From positions 14,025,835 through 14,089,834 of the forward strand of contig OX442416.1 of assembly GCA_949361645.1 (NCBI GenBank): a stretch of DNA of 64,000 nt, in the 5' to 3' direction. The position numbers were made by a program, and so were the translations under genes. The DNA is from Spongilla lacustris. Taxonomy: Eukaryota; Porifera; Demospongiae; Spongillida; Spongillidae. This document shows, piece by piece, positions 12,743-25,085 of the stretch. The notes beneath the pieces are model-generated. The model did not search any database. It saw nothing but the letters and a program-made list of their open reading frames with translations, and was not told the origin of the DNA. Position 1 is the first letter of the stretch, and each line of letters opens with the position of its first letter.

Positions 12743-13319
12743 TAATTCAGTTCAAGCTCAATCTATTTACATACGAGCATGGAGTCAAATTTAGGCCAAA
12801 AGAAATGTAAGGCTATATTTTAAACGCTCTGTTTAAACCCACTTCATTGCGCAAATATTAATTCCTCCACCCCCAAAAAGACAACAAAATGGTGGATTTT
12901 CAAAGGCTAGAAATCTACTTCAGAAAATGCGTTGCCACTAACCTGTACCAAAAAACGACAGTACAAACAACTAACCTTACCGTGATAGCTTTGGCATGTT
13001 CCAATTCAGTCACCGAGCGTCGTTGTAGTTTTTTTAACACATGTAGTCGGTGATCGCCGTGCGTAAGTCGATAGGTTTGAAGTACCAGAGCCGACAGTTG
13101 GCAACACCAGGCCACGTGATTTTTGCTTACAATATAGTTCAAAGGTGTTTATCACTGCTAGTATGGCTTTTAGGTGTTGATTACGTTTTATGTACCCCGT
13201 GCGCAGCTGGTTCTAAAAGGCATCGGTTGTCAGGTTCGTTGCTATGGGTGTACGTAACCATTTCAATTTTTCGGGGCGTAGGGCTTAGTTTCCACGCGTT
13301 CAATGAGAGCAGACCACCG

Positions 13320-13545
13320 TGACGCAGTCTTGAGGAGTGATAGACACATAATAGTATGTGGTGTTATAGACCAATTTCATCACATAATTTATAATATGTG
13401 TGTGCTTGGGGCAGATTACGGTGTAGTCAAATTGATCACACAAATCAGTGTGTTTTGCAATTGCAAATACCTACTGTTGTTGACAGAATGTTTATGGTGT
13501 GTGGTTACTACTCTGTTTTACCGCATTGCAGCTGTTGTCTTTAAC
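13320..13545. repeat. Segmental duplicate of 24272-24490
   Basis: Near-identical to 24272-24490 (GCAG.CTTGAGGAGTGATAGACACATAATAGTATG ... GCATTGCAGCTGTTGTCTTT). At 24.27 kb it directly follows the murA fragment; here it is displaced by TIR element A and flanks. Confidence 0.9.
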
Positions 13546-13560
13546 CGATTATACGCGGAA

Positions 13561-15079
13561 GACTCAAGGGTCAAACTTAACCAATCCATCACACATGTGT
13601 CTGAGTTTCAGAAACAAAATATATCCATGAACTAAACATGCTAACATACGTAAGAATATAAATTACTAACTCTTGATCTCAATGATTTCATGCGTTATGA
13701 GTTGACCACAATTCTAACCACTTATGTAAACAATGACTATTATCTTTTACTACGTAAGAGCCTTTGTGACCTTTTTTTTACATGTACAGCTGGCATCTAT
13801 AGCTACCTTCCTATCTTTCAAATTCAGCTTAGGAACCGAAATATAAGTGCCAATATCAATTTGAAGCCTAGATTTTACTACCAATTATAAACGGACACTT
13901 TTTTCTCATTTTTTATTCAAGCAATATTAAGTACTTAGTCTTGGTGTGCTATGTTCAAGATTGCTAGATGGAATGCCAAGGTGTTATTGAACTGCATTGC
14001 GCTGAAGTAGAAATGTAGATGATCTTAAGATACCTTACAAAGGCGATAATTAACCGCTAGCAAAACTGACAAGTGGGTGTGGCACTATAGTATTTCATTG
14101 CCCGCTCAAGCCTGCGGCGCCGATGCATTGGCGCTTTCTAACAAAGGTTCTTTGCGCGCAAAAATGCACACTGAACATTACACGTATTGCATGCAGGCCA
14201 CGCGCCAGGTATTATTCTGTTTTTTGCCCGAGCTTGTTTTTTGCCACTAAGAAATGCCGCGTCTAAGTTCCGTCTGCACTGCTGCGATCCATTGAGCTGT
14301 CACATGAGAAAACGAACGCCTCAATGGATCGCAGCAGTGCAGACGGAACTTAGACGCCATTTCTTAGTGGCAAAAAACGAGCTCGGGCAAAAAACAGAAT
14401 AATACCTGGCGCGTGGCCTGCATGCAAGCCAGCCAATACGTGTATGTTCATTGTGCATTTTTGCGCGCAAAGAACCTTTGTTTGAATGCGCCGACGAATG
14501 TGAACAATGCATCGGAAGGCTTGCGCTAGCGGGCAATGAAATACTATAGTGCCACACCCACTTGTCAGTTTTGCTAGCGGTTAATTATCGCCTTTGTAAG
14601 GTTTCTTAAGAGTCATCTACAATTCTACTTCAGCGCAATGCAGTTCAATAACACCTTGGCATTCCAGAGCAATCTTGAACATAGCACACCAAGACTGAGT
14701 GCTTAATATTGCTTGAATAAAAAATGAGAAAAAAGTGTCCGTTTATAATTGGTAGTAAAATCTAGGCTTCAAATTGATATTGGCACTTATATTTCGGTTC
14801 CTAAGCTGAATTTGAAAGATAGGAAGGTAGCTATAGATGCCAGCTGTACATGTAAAAAAAAAGGTCACAAAGGCTCTTACGTAGAAAAAGATAATAGTCA
14901 TTGTTTACATAAGTGGTTAGAATTGTGGTCAACTCATAACGCATGAAATCATTGAGATCAAGAGTTAGTAATTTATATTCTTACGTATGTTAGCATGTTT
15001 AGTTCATGGATATATTTTGTTTCTGAAACTCAGACACATGTGTGATGGATTGGTTAAGTTTGACCCTCAAATTTGAGTC
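13561..15079. mobile_element. Large foldback, about 1.5 kb with arms near 740 bp
   Basis: The left arm starts GACTCAAGGGTCAAACTTAACC and its complement ends the right arm. Complementarity continues, with scattered mismatches and small indels, to GCGATCCATTGAG (14284-14296) against CTCAATGGATCGC (14320-14332), leaving a loop of about 23 bases. The divergence between arms (for example around 14110-14150 against 14480-14520) argues against a simple read artefact. No transposase is visible. GACTCAAATTTGAGTC-type palindromes sit at the right boundary (15065-15124). Confidence 0.85.
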
Positions 15080-15589
15080 CAATAATTATTACGCGTAAAA
15101 CGCGGTAGACTCAAATTTGAGTCCAGCTGTATACACTACGGTACAAGAAGCGCCGTCCACAGTCGGTGGTTCGTTCGGTTCTGAAACTTGCAAAGCGGTA
15201 TTCACCAGTCCCTATACTGTTCATTTTATTGTCGAACGAGTGGGCTTGCTATTGTGGGTTTCTTGCTAAACTGTGGACAAAGTAAACAACGAATGCAATG
15301 AATAACATTCCAATGATAATATAATTTGATAGAGAATGACAAAGCGCTTGCGCAGGATGGAGGTCTTGGAAACTTTTAGATAAGGATGACGATGTCCTGG
15401 AGAGCTTTTGTATCGAGCCTGACGAGCTTGATGAACGTGTTGATCTGCAGAAAGGTCACACAATGGCAGTCTCTGCAATGTAGTGTATATGAGTACATGA
15501 CTATGTGTTTATCTGACATGAAAGGTTAAGGCTAATTGTCAACACAAAAAAAATGCTATGTACACTCAGTATGTGTGTGAGGGATTGTG

Positions 15590-16698
15590 TGTACAAAAGG
15601 TGGTATGAACAAGGGGTATATATAGAGAGGGTGTGGGTAGGGAGTGTGTAGAGAGTGTACAAGGGGTGTGTGCAAGGGAGTGTGTGTACACTACAAGGTG
15701 TAGTGTGTTTACAAGTGGTGTGTGCGAGGGAGTGTGTGTACAAGGGGTGTGTGTGAGGGAGTGTGTGTACAAGGGGTGTGTGTGAGGGAGTGTGTGTACA
15801 AGGGGTGTGTGAGGGAGTGTGTGTACAAGGGGTGTGTGTGAGGGAGTGTGTGTACAAGGGGTGTGTGAGGGAGTGTGTGTACAAGGGGTGTGTGTGAGGG
15901 AGTGTGTGTACAAGGGGTGTGTGAGAGGGAGTGTGTACAAGGGGTGTGTGTGAGGGAGTGTGTGTACAAGGGGTGTGTGTGAGGGAGTGTGTACAAGGGG
16001 TGTGTGTGAGAGAGTGTGTGTACAAGGGGTGTGTGTGAGGGTGTGTGTGTGAGGGAGTGTGTGTACAAGGGGTGTGTGTGAGGGAGTGTGTGTACAAGGG
16101 GTGTGTGTGAGGGAGTGTGTGTACAAGGGGTGTGTGAGAGGGAGTGTGTACAAGGGGTGTGTGTGAGGGAGTGTGTGTACAAGGGGTGTGTGTGAGGGAG
16201 TGTGTACAAGGGGTGTGTGTGAGGGAGTGTGTGTACAAGGGGTGTGTGTGAGGGAGTGTGTGTACAAGGGGTGTGTGAGGGAGTGTGTGTACAAGGGGTG
16301 TGTGAGGGAGTGTGTGTACAAGGGGTGTGTGTGAGGGAGTGTGTACAAGGGGTGTGTGTGAGGGAGTGTGTGTACAAGGGGTGTGTGTGAGGGAGTGTGT
16401 GTACAAGGGGTGTGTGTGTGAGGGAGTGTGTGTACAAGGGGTGTGTGTGAGGGAGTGTGTGTACAAGGGGTGTGTGTGAGGGAGTGTGTGTACAAGGGGT
16501 GTGTGTGAGGGAGTGTGTGTACAAGGGGTGTGTGTGAGGGAGTGTGTGTACAAGGGGTGTGTGTGAGGGAGTGTGTGTACAAGGGGTGTGTGTGAGGGAG
16601 TGTGTGTACAAGGGGTGTATGTACAAGGGGTGTGTGTGAGGGAGTGTGTGTACAAGGAGTATGTGAGGGAGTGTGTGTACAAGGAGTATGTGAGGGAG
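15590..16698. repeat. GT-rich minisatellite, 29-bp unit with 25- and 27-bp variants
   Basis: Unit TACAAGGGGTGTGTGTGAGG plus GAGTGTGTG. The minus strand has no stop codons in this composition, so three long overlapping Thr/His/Pro/Ser frames (up to 393 codons) are open, but these are compositional artefacts. The array resumes at 17883 after an inserted element. Confidence 0.97.
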
Positions 16699-17882
16699 TA
16701 GGGTGTGTAACCTCCCCTGAATAATGAAAATCGATTTTTCCGAATACTTTTAAAACACTAATCGATTTTTCAGGTTTTTCTGGATCTGAAAATCGATTTT
16801 TCCGAATACTTGAAAAAAGTAAATCGATTTTTCCGAATAGGTTTTGACAATTTGCCAGCCGAATACCTAGGTTATTCAGGTTTTCTGCTCATTGAGCCAC
16901 CTAAATGTACACATCACACCAGATACCCTCAGCACAGAAACACACCTACCCCCATCACACCAGATGCCCTCAGCACACCTACCCCATCACACCAGAAGCC
17001 TTCAGCACACAAACACACCTACCCCCATCACACCAGATGCCCTCATGAGGTACACAACCATAGCTACCTCCATCACACCAGACACCTTACTACAACTAAC
17101 CACATTACACCAGATCAGTAGCCTCAGCAGGGATCCACAGCTACCCACATCACACCAGATGCACTCAGCACACAACCACAGCTACCGACATAGGCTTGGC
17201 CTAACCACATACCTTGTTGGGCGTGTCCCGACCTAAGTTAGCGTGGCCACGCTGAGCTTTACCAGTACCTACAGTCTACAGATGTACACATCGCACTTGA
17301 TGCCAAAAGAATAGAACCACAGATGACGTTTACGTACCAACAGCCATGCAGCCTCCATTTCACCATCGCGAGTTTTGAAAATCCTAGTATCTAAGCAAGC
17401 CTTAGTACGATCGCGGCAATATCAGCTCAGAGAGATTGATGCAAGAAGCCAGCTGGTTCGAAATACACTAAGCGAACTGACTTTGATTTGCAGCTGGAGC
17501 TGTCCGTCGTCATGACACGTGAAGAGGGAGATCTCTTTTGGCTACATGTAGTTCGAATTACTGCCCGTGTATTTGATCTCGTCCCCACGTATATATTTAT
17601 AGTAACAACAGTGACGTTATTTAAAAGTAATTATTGTACATGTAATATCGTAAACGCGTATCCGGATATCGTCATAAAAAGGTATTCGAATAATGGGCGA
17701 ATTGTCGATGCGGACGACGAATACCTAAGTACCTCCGAATGGAGATTCACAAACCGGTTATTTCGAATAGAACAAATCCAATAATCGATTTTTCCGAGTA
17801 ACGCTAAATTACTATTCGAACGGATAGGTTTTTGCGAATATCCGAATAACCCGAATAACCTGATAACCGGTTACACACCCTA
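16699..17882. mobile_element. hAT-like non-autonomous element, 1184 bp, in the minisatellite
   Basis: The ends are TAGGGTGTGTAACC and its exact complement GGTTACACACCCTA (14-bp TIR). Flanking 8-mers are TGAGGGAG on both sides (16691-16698, 17883-17890), the size of a hAT target duplication, though that 8-mer is also part of the surrounding repeat. The interior contains AAATCGATTTTTC motifs near both ends and a CACACCAGATGCCCTCAGCA-type repeat (16915-17180). No transposase. The terminus GTTACACACCCTA also appears at about 29722 and 52190. Confidence 0.8.
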
Positions 17883-19320
17883 TGAGGGAGTTTGTATAGA
17901 GAGGGTGTGTGTAGAGGGTGTGTAAGGGAGGGTGTGAGGGAGTGTGTACAAGGTGTAGTGTGTTTACAAGAGGTGTGTGAAGAGGGTAGGTGTGTGAGGA
18001 GTATAGTAAAGTGGGTGCTGTGCATTGCACTGTGTAGAATGGCAAGAGTGTGACAAGAAGATTTATGTGTGTAGATTAGATGTGTGTGATAAGGGAGTGT
18101 GTGCAGTGGGTGGATGTGTACATGCAGTGACCGGATTGCTATTGGCAGGTGGGTGTGCAGTGGAGTGTGAGTATGACAAGGAGTTGGATTGATAAAGAGT
18201 GCAATGGATGGTGTGTACAAGGTTGTGTGAGGGAGTATACGTATGTACAAGGGGTGTGTAGAGAGGGGTGTTTCTGAGTGTATACACAAGGGGTGTGTGA
18301 GGGATTGTGTAGAGGGTGCACAGCATGCCTACCCCACACACCCCTTGTACACATCCACCCACTGCACACACTCCCTATCACACACATCTAATCTACACAC
18401 ATAAATCTCCTTGTCACACTCTTGCCATTCAACACAGTGCAATGCACACCACCCACTTTACTATACTCTATGCACACCTCTCACACCCCTTGTACATACC
18501 ACACCCTCTATACACATCCTCCCACACACTACACACTCCCTCACACACCCCTTGTAAAACCCTCTATACACACACCCATTGTACACACACTCCCTCACAC
18601 ACCACTTGTAAACACACTGTACCTTTGTACACGCTCCCTCACACCCTCACACACACTACACATTCCCTCACAGACCCACTACACACACCCTCACACACCC
18701 CTCGGAAACACCCTCTCTACACAAACCACTTGCAAACACACTACACCTTGTACACACTCCCTCACACACACCCCTTGTACACACACCACTTGTAAACACG
18801 TTATACCTTTGTACACTCCCTCACACACCTCTACACACCCTCACACACTACAGATTCCTACACACTACACACTCCCTCACAAGGGGATTGCAATTGGCAG
18901 GTGGGTGTGCTGTGGAGTGTGAGTATGACAAGGAGTTGGGAGTGATAAAGAGTGCACAATCGGTGGTATATGACAAGCGATGTGCATGCACATGATAGAA
19001 GTCAATGAAGTGTGTGTGTGCAAGGGTTCCACACCTTCACATCACTATGTGTAGGTGCTGTAGTGTGCCAGAGTTCACACAGGGTGCTATCAAGTGGAAT
19101 ACATGCTGTGAGGGGACTGCAGGGTGGTAGATGTGGAATGGATGTATTACAGTGGGTGTGTACAAGGGGGAGGGTGTGACAAAGATATGTCTAGAAAGGG
19201 TGTGTCATTATGGAGTGCGTGCATTGGGTGGTGTGTGTACAAGGCAAATGGGTGACAAGGGGAGTGTGAAAAGGAGTGTGTGGGCAGGTGATAGTGTGGG
19301 TGCATAGTGGTGCCACTGTA
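17883..19320. repeat. Continuation of GT-rich array, containing an inverted segment
   Basis: The same TGTACAAGG/TGAGGGAG vocabulary continues, less regular. At about 18320 the strand polarity flips to CACACACCCCTTGTACA and flips back near 18880. Single-copy-like words (TGGCAAGAGTGTGACAAG, TGTAGATTAGATGTGTGTGA) at 18040-18095 recur inverted at 18380-18425, so this is an inverted repeat with a centre near 18235. Confidence 0.85.
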
Positions 19321-19329
19321 TGAAGAGAG

Positions 19330-19850
19330 TGTGAATACATGTAGCTGACACGTACAGCAAATAGATATACTTTTATCATGCCACAAAAGTACCAAACAAA
19401 CAAACAATACATTTATAGCTAAAATAGCTAACGATCAGGAAGATACAAGCGGACGGGCTATAAATAGAATATATGGCTGTGTTTGCAACAACCTCCCCCC
19501 CTCTCTAAATAGCCTATATTCACTGAAGAAAGTCGTCATTGTACCCAACAAAGACATCGCATATGTTTACAACGTACCTCAAACACTAAGAGACGAGGTA
19601 GCGTTACGTTCAGATTCGTTTTTCACCATCGCACGCTCGAACATGAGTAGATCGCGCCCATCCATACGCAAGGGAAGATAGTTCATCCAGTCAGCATTCC
19701 AAAAAACAAAGGTCGTCCATACAAAAGTCGCTCCGTTCAGCTGCTGCAATAACTACCATAACCACACCTCAAAAAATGATTATTTGTTGAAAACAATTCC
19801 GCGTTACGTATGTACGCGTGCGCAAATTAAATTTACCGTATAATCGATCT
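19330..19850. other. No recognisable gene
   Basis: Short frames only; nothing supported on either strand. Confidence 0.5.
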
Positions 19851-20400
19851 AATAAATAAATGAATAATGTTAATAATCCAATCACCATTAATTATTGATA
19901 CCATGCCATGCCAATAAAGTCATAATGGAATGTAATATGAATGGGCGTAGGTTTCAACTGACCGGATGTAACATATATACACTTAGTACATGTGTGGACA
20001 CATACACATATATGCATGCATGCGTATTTGTAGTATGATCTCATGCTTCATAAAACATGCATTCAGAGTTGTGGCACTATTTGAGAAGCAATGGATTTAC
20101 AGTTGCTGATAGCCTCTAGTACTAGGCTGTTTATGGCGTAAGGTTACTACTTCGCTCTGATGCATTAATTACACCCACGTACCACTAGTCTTAAATTTAT
20201 TACGTGAAATGCGGATGTGGCCAATGGGTACCGGAGGGGAGGGGCGGAGGGTGGAGGGGGGGGGGGGCGTTGTTAGCGCATACAGCTGGAGCCAATTCTA
20301 GTTCAGCCTGTTTACATTGTATGTGGCGTGTGATTACAACTCCGTATAACCACATTACGCGCACATACCACTGCAGCTGTATGGTGTCTTGAAACTGTTA
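19850..20400. repeat. Segmental duplicate of 24485-25085
   Basis: Shares AATGAATAATGTTAAT.ATCC, TGATACCATGCCATGCC, TGATAGCCTCTAGTACTAGG and GTGAAATGCGGATGTGGCCA in order with 24485-25085. The two copies flank the full murA gene and its 3' fragment. Confidence 0.9.
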
Positions 20401-20423
20401 AATCAGCTGCTAATATAATTGAT

Positions 20424-20601
20424 CGGAATGGGGCCGAGCGGTTGGACAAGGATACATGTACGCATTATTCCTTTTTTTTTTTTTTGCATATCTCAGTATC
20501 GCTCTCGCACATCGGAATGGGGCCGAGCGGTTGGACAAGGATACATGTACGCATTATTCCTTTTTTTTTTTTTTTTTGCATATCTCAGTATCGCTCTCGC
20601 A
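20424..20601. repeat. 89-bp tandem duplication with tRNA-like head and T-run
   Basis: Two head-to-tail copies beginning CGGAATGGGGCCGAGCGGTT at 20424 and 20513, each with a run of T and CTCAGTATCGCTCTCGCACAT. GGCCGAGCGGTTGGAC resembles the 5' part of a Ser/Leu tRNA (A box), but no cloverleaf follows, so it is not a tRNA gene. It is possibly the head of a tRNA-derived SINE shared with 8800-9015. Confidence 0.6.
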
Positions 20602-21217
20602 CATGCAGCCTGATGCAGGCAACATGCTGCAACGCTTGTTTTCTTTTTCATGTTTTTCAATTTGTCAGAGTAGGCAACATTGTCGCCTTTTCGTATAGTC
20701 TCGTTTCCAGACAAAATCACGGCAGCTAAACGTATAGCTACATTGCAAAAGCTGAGATAATATTGTGGCAAATGTCAGGATGAAATGCTAAACGGATTTG
20801 CGTTGTTCCACAGTACATTGTTTATGTCACTGTATACAAGGTGCTGCATGCATTGCACCATTAAAAAAAAAAAAAAAAAACTACGAAACATATTCTTTTC
20901 TAGGCTACTGCATAACGTATCATGCATTATAATTACAATGCCATCGGTCTACAATGCAAAAGTTTATCATTGTCCTTTTTGAGACTCAAACTCTATACGG
21001 CTGTACCGCTCATTTTCTCAAAGTGAAATTTTATTATACTACTCCATAGTTGAGAGCGGCTCTATATGGATATAACAACGGATTCCCAAAATGAATTTAT
21101 TATAGCACATGTCCAACAACATGTAACAGAACATGGGCAACATCCGCCTTAATTTTATATAATGTACAATTCACAACTCATGTTTAATTTAATTATGTGA
21201 GCGCTTGCAACGACCTA

Positions 21218-22712
21218 ATGGACTCTCCTAGTATTCGTATTAACGGAGGAGTGCCGCTCAAAGGTACAGTGACTATCAGCGGTGCCAAGAACGCCGCACT
21301 GCCCTTGATGGCTGCAAGCCTGCTCTCAAATGAGCCTCTAACTCTGCGCAACGTTCCCGATATCGGGGACGTCCGGGAATTTGCCTCTTTGCTCATGCAG
21401 TATGGTGTGGAAATTGTTCGCGATCGTGATGGTGCTCTAATGACCCTCCATAACAAACGAAACCTTCGCGATCAAGTTGCTACCGATGGTACTTTGCCCC
21501 ATTGTAATACCCGTGCCTCTATTGTCAATTGCAAGCAGTTGGTTATTCTTTCCACGTAGAATTGAACGAGTTTGCATGTAGTACACTATAGTATCTTCAA
21601 TGAATAATTTTAAGTCAGTGATTACGATTAGCCGTACGGCCACGATCGCAGGATAATTACTTGGAATGTGCGGCTGAGGAATGTGCGGCTAACTTCAACG
21701 GGGTATTCTAGTGCTGGGGCCACTGATTGCCCGCTACGGCGAGGCTGAAGTGTCACTCCCCAGTGGCTGTGATATTGGGAAACGGCCTGTTGACCTGCAC
21801 ATCGCGGGACTACGGTCTATGGGTGCCGAGATTAATCTCCATGAACACTACGTGGAGGGGAGGAATGCATCCGAGCGTTTATTCGGGACGAGATTCATCT
21901 TTCCGAAAGTATCAGTGGGGGCGACCGAAAACCTGTTGATGGCGGCGACCTTAGCGCGAGGAGAGACAGTGCTGAGGAATGCCGCCCGCGATCCCGAGAT
22001 CAGGGACCTCGCCGAGTGCCTGAAAGCCATGGGGGCGATAATTAAAGGCATTGATAGCGATTGTCTGATCATTGAAGGTGTAACTTCGCTCCACAGTGCT
22101 GATCATCGAGTGATGAGCGATCGTATCGAGGCGGGAACCTATGCCGTAGCAGCGGCCATTACCGGTGGCAGTCTGATCCTCACCCCCTTCGATCGCGGGC
22201 TGCTCGGTAATTTCTTCGCTCTGTTGGTAAAGGCAGGAGTGACGGTCACGCACTTAGGGCATAAAGCAGTCGAAATCACCGCACCGAAATTTCCAGGTCG
22301 AGTGCAAGGGGTTGATCTTGAAACCGGGCCTTTCCCAGGCTTTCCCACCGATCTACAGGCGCAGTTTATGGCTCTGATGTGTCAAGCCTCGGGTACGTCT
22401 AAGATCACCGAAGCGGTGTTTGAAAACCGTTTTAAGCACGTGCCGCAGCTGAAGCGGATGGGCGCCGATATCCACGTTAAAGGCAACTTAGCAGTGGTTC
22501 GCGGAGTTGAGCACCTAACGGGCGCACAAGTAATATCAACCGATCTTCGCGCGTCAGCTTGTTTGGTCTTGGCGGGATTGGCTGCACGGGGAGAAACTGT
22601 GGTCACTCACGTCGACCACCTCGATCGCGGCTATGAAAAAATGGTCGAGAAACTGCGCGCCTGTGGTGCCCGTATTGAACGTGTCACTGTCCGGCACCCA
22701 TTAATATTGTAG
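21218..22712 (+). CDS. murA: Bacterial-type MurA (UDP-GlcNAc 1-carboxyvinyltransferase), split by a putative intron
   Basis: MurA transfers enolpyruvate from PEP to UDP-GlcNAc, the first committed step of peptidoglycan synthesis; animals normally have no use for it. Exon 1 (21218-21488, 90 codons plus 1 nt) starts MDSPSIRINGG and carries SGAKNAALPL with the PEP-binding Lys (K24 here). Exon 2 (21712-22712) has LPSGCDIGKRPVDLHI with the catalytic Cys (C110, E. coli C115) and Arg (R115, E. coli R120), GFPTDLQAQF with its Asp, STDLRAS and DRGYE with its Arg. Joined length is 423 aa against 419 in E. coli. The stretch normally reading APYDLVxxMRAS, with a conserved Arg, is missing or decayed at the junction, so activity is doubtful. 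Wording resembles alphaproteobacterial MurA (from memory, not searched). The coding GC is higher than the flanks. ATG 21218 was chosen because it aligns with bacterial starts. A pseudogene is the main alternative. Confidence 0.85.
21489..21711 (+). other. Putative spliceosomal intron (or decayed coding segment) in murA
   Basis: The donor is G|GTACTT at 21489 and the acceptor TATTCTAG ending at 21711. The phase is 1 on both sides: GAT G joins TG CTG GGG to give Asp-Val-Leu-Gly, so splicing restores one frame. The donor fits only the GT core, and there is no strong pyrimidine tract. Just before the acceptor, ATGTGCGGCTAAC..ATTCTAGTGCTGGGG looks like a mutated remnant of codons for MRAS-ILVLG with indels and a TAA. 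A 15-bp near-duplicate (GGAATGTGCGGCT) sits at 21663-21690. The interval may therefore be former coding sequence turned intron, or simply a lesion. Confidence 0.5.
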
Positions 22713-22849
22713 TCCTGCTGAAAGTGTGCATGCATCCTTTTTGTACAGCCTTGACAGACACTGCATGCATGAAACCTATACTTCTTCACATGGTTTATTA
22801 GAATTTATATATGGTGTGTGCTTGCGTGCGGCGAATTACGATGTGGTCA

Positions 22850-24265
<1,416 letters not shown>

Positions 24266-24271
24266 AATTTA

Positions 24272-25085
24272 TGTACGCAGCCTTGAGGAGTGATAGACAC
24301 ATAATAGTATGAGGTGTTATAGACCTATTTCATCACATATATGTGTGTGCTTGGGGCAGATTACGGTGTAGTCAAATTAATCACACAAATCAGTGTGTTT
24401 TGCAATTGCAAATACCTACGGTTGTTGACAGAATGTTTATGGTGTGTGGTTACTACTCAGTTTTACCGCATTGCAGCTGTTGTCTTTAAACTAATAAATA
24501 AATGAATAATGTTAATTATCCAATCACCAGTAATTATTGATACCATGCCATGCCAATAAAGTCATAATGGAATGTAATATGAATGGGCGTGGGTTTCAAC
24601 TGACCGGATGTGACATATACAAACAATGCAAAGCCCTACTCTGCACTTAGTACAATAATATACATGTGTGGACATATACATTTATATGCATGCATGTGCA
24701 TTTGTAGTGTGATCTCATGCATCATAGAACATACATTCGGAGTTGTGGCACTATTTGAGAAGCAATGGATTTACAGTTGCTGATAGCCTCTAGTACTAGG
24801 CTGTTTATGGCGTATAAGGTTACTACTTCGCTCTGATGCATTAATTACACCCACGTACCACTAGTCTTAAATTTATTACGTGAAATGCGGATGTGGCCAA
24901 TGGGTACCGGAGGGGAAGGGGGGGGGGGGGGGGGGGGAGGGGGGGGGGGCGTTGTTAGCGCATACAGCTGGAGTCAATTCTAATTCAGGCTGTTTACATT
25001 GTATATGGCGTGTGATTACAACTCCGTATAACCACATTACGCGCACATACCACTGCAGCTGCATGCTGTCTTGAAACGGTTAAAT
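24272..25085. repeat. Duplicated host blocks downstream of the murA fragment
   Basis: 24272-24490 matches 13320-13545, and 24485-25085 matches 19850-20400. The junction of these two blocks is contiguous here but the blocks are separate elsewhere, so this locus is either the ancestral arrangement or a secondary fusion. A G-run lies at 24918-24948. Confidence 0.85.

Larger units (their letters stand above)
10708..12939. mobile_element. TIR element A with RING-finger gene remains
   Basis: The left end AGTGGCAACGCATTTTCTG (10708) is exactly inverted at the right end (to 12939), a 19-bp TIR. The direct repeat AACCTG flanks it (10701-10706 and 12940-12945), a plausible target duplication. The inner 13 bp (AACGCATTTTCTG) also bound the element at 30386-32518. 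The interior holds zinc-finger coding fragments and a 22-bp minisatellite. It separates sequences that are contiguous at 24.27 kb, as an insertion should. The superfamily is not identified. Confidence 0.65.

Noticed and set aside
15501..16682. Three overlapping minus-strand frames up to 393 codons rich in Thr, His, Pro and Ser
   Set aside because: They are open only because the GT/AG-rich satellite lacks stop codons on that strand; all three phases give the same repeat peptide.
16810..17236. Plus-strand His/Thr/Pro-rich frames
   Set aside because: They read the CACACCAGATGCCC repeat inside a non-coding hAT-like element.
18316..18922. Plus-strand 159- and 166-codon frames of Thr/His/Pro
   Set aside because: Same satellite vocabulary in inverted orientation; not a gene.
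20424..20445. tRNA-Ser or tRNA-Leu gene
   Set aside because: Only an A-box-like head is present; no anticodon arm, T arm or acceptor pairing follows.
21218..22712. Bacterial contamination as the explanation for murA
   Set aside because: The gene is flanked on both sides by host repeats found elsewhere in the window, and its 3' end recurs twice within host duplications. Only mis-assembly could rescue this idea.
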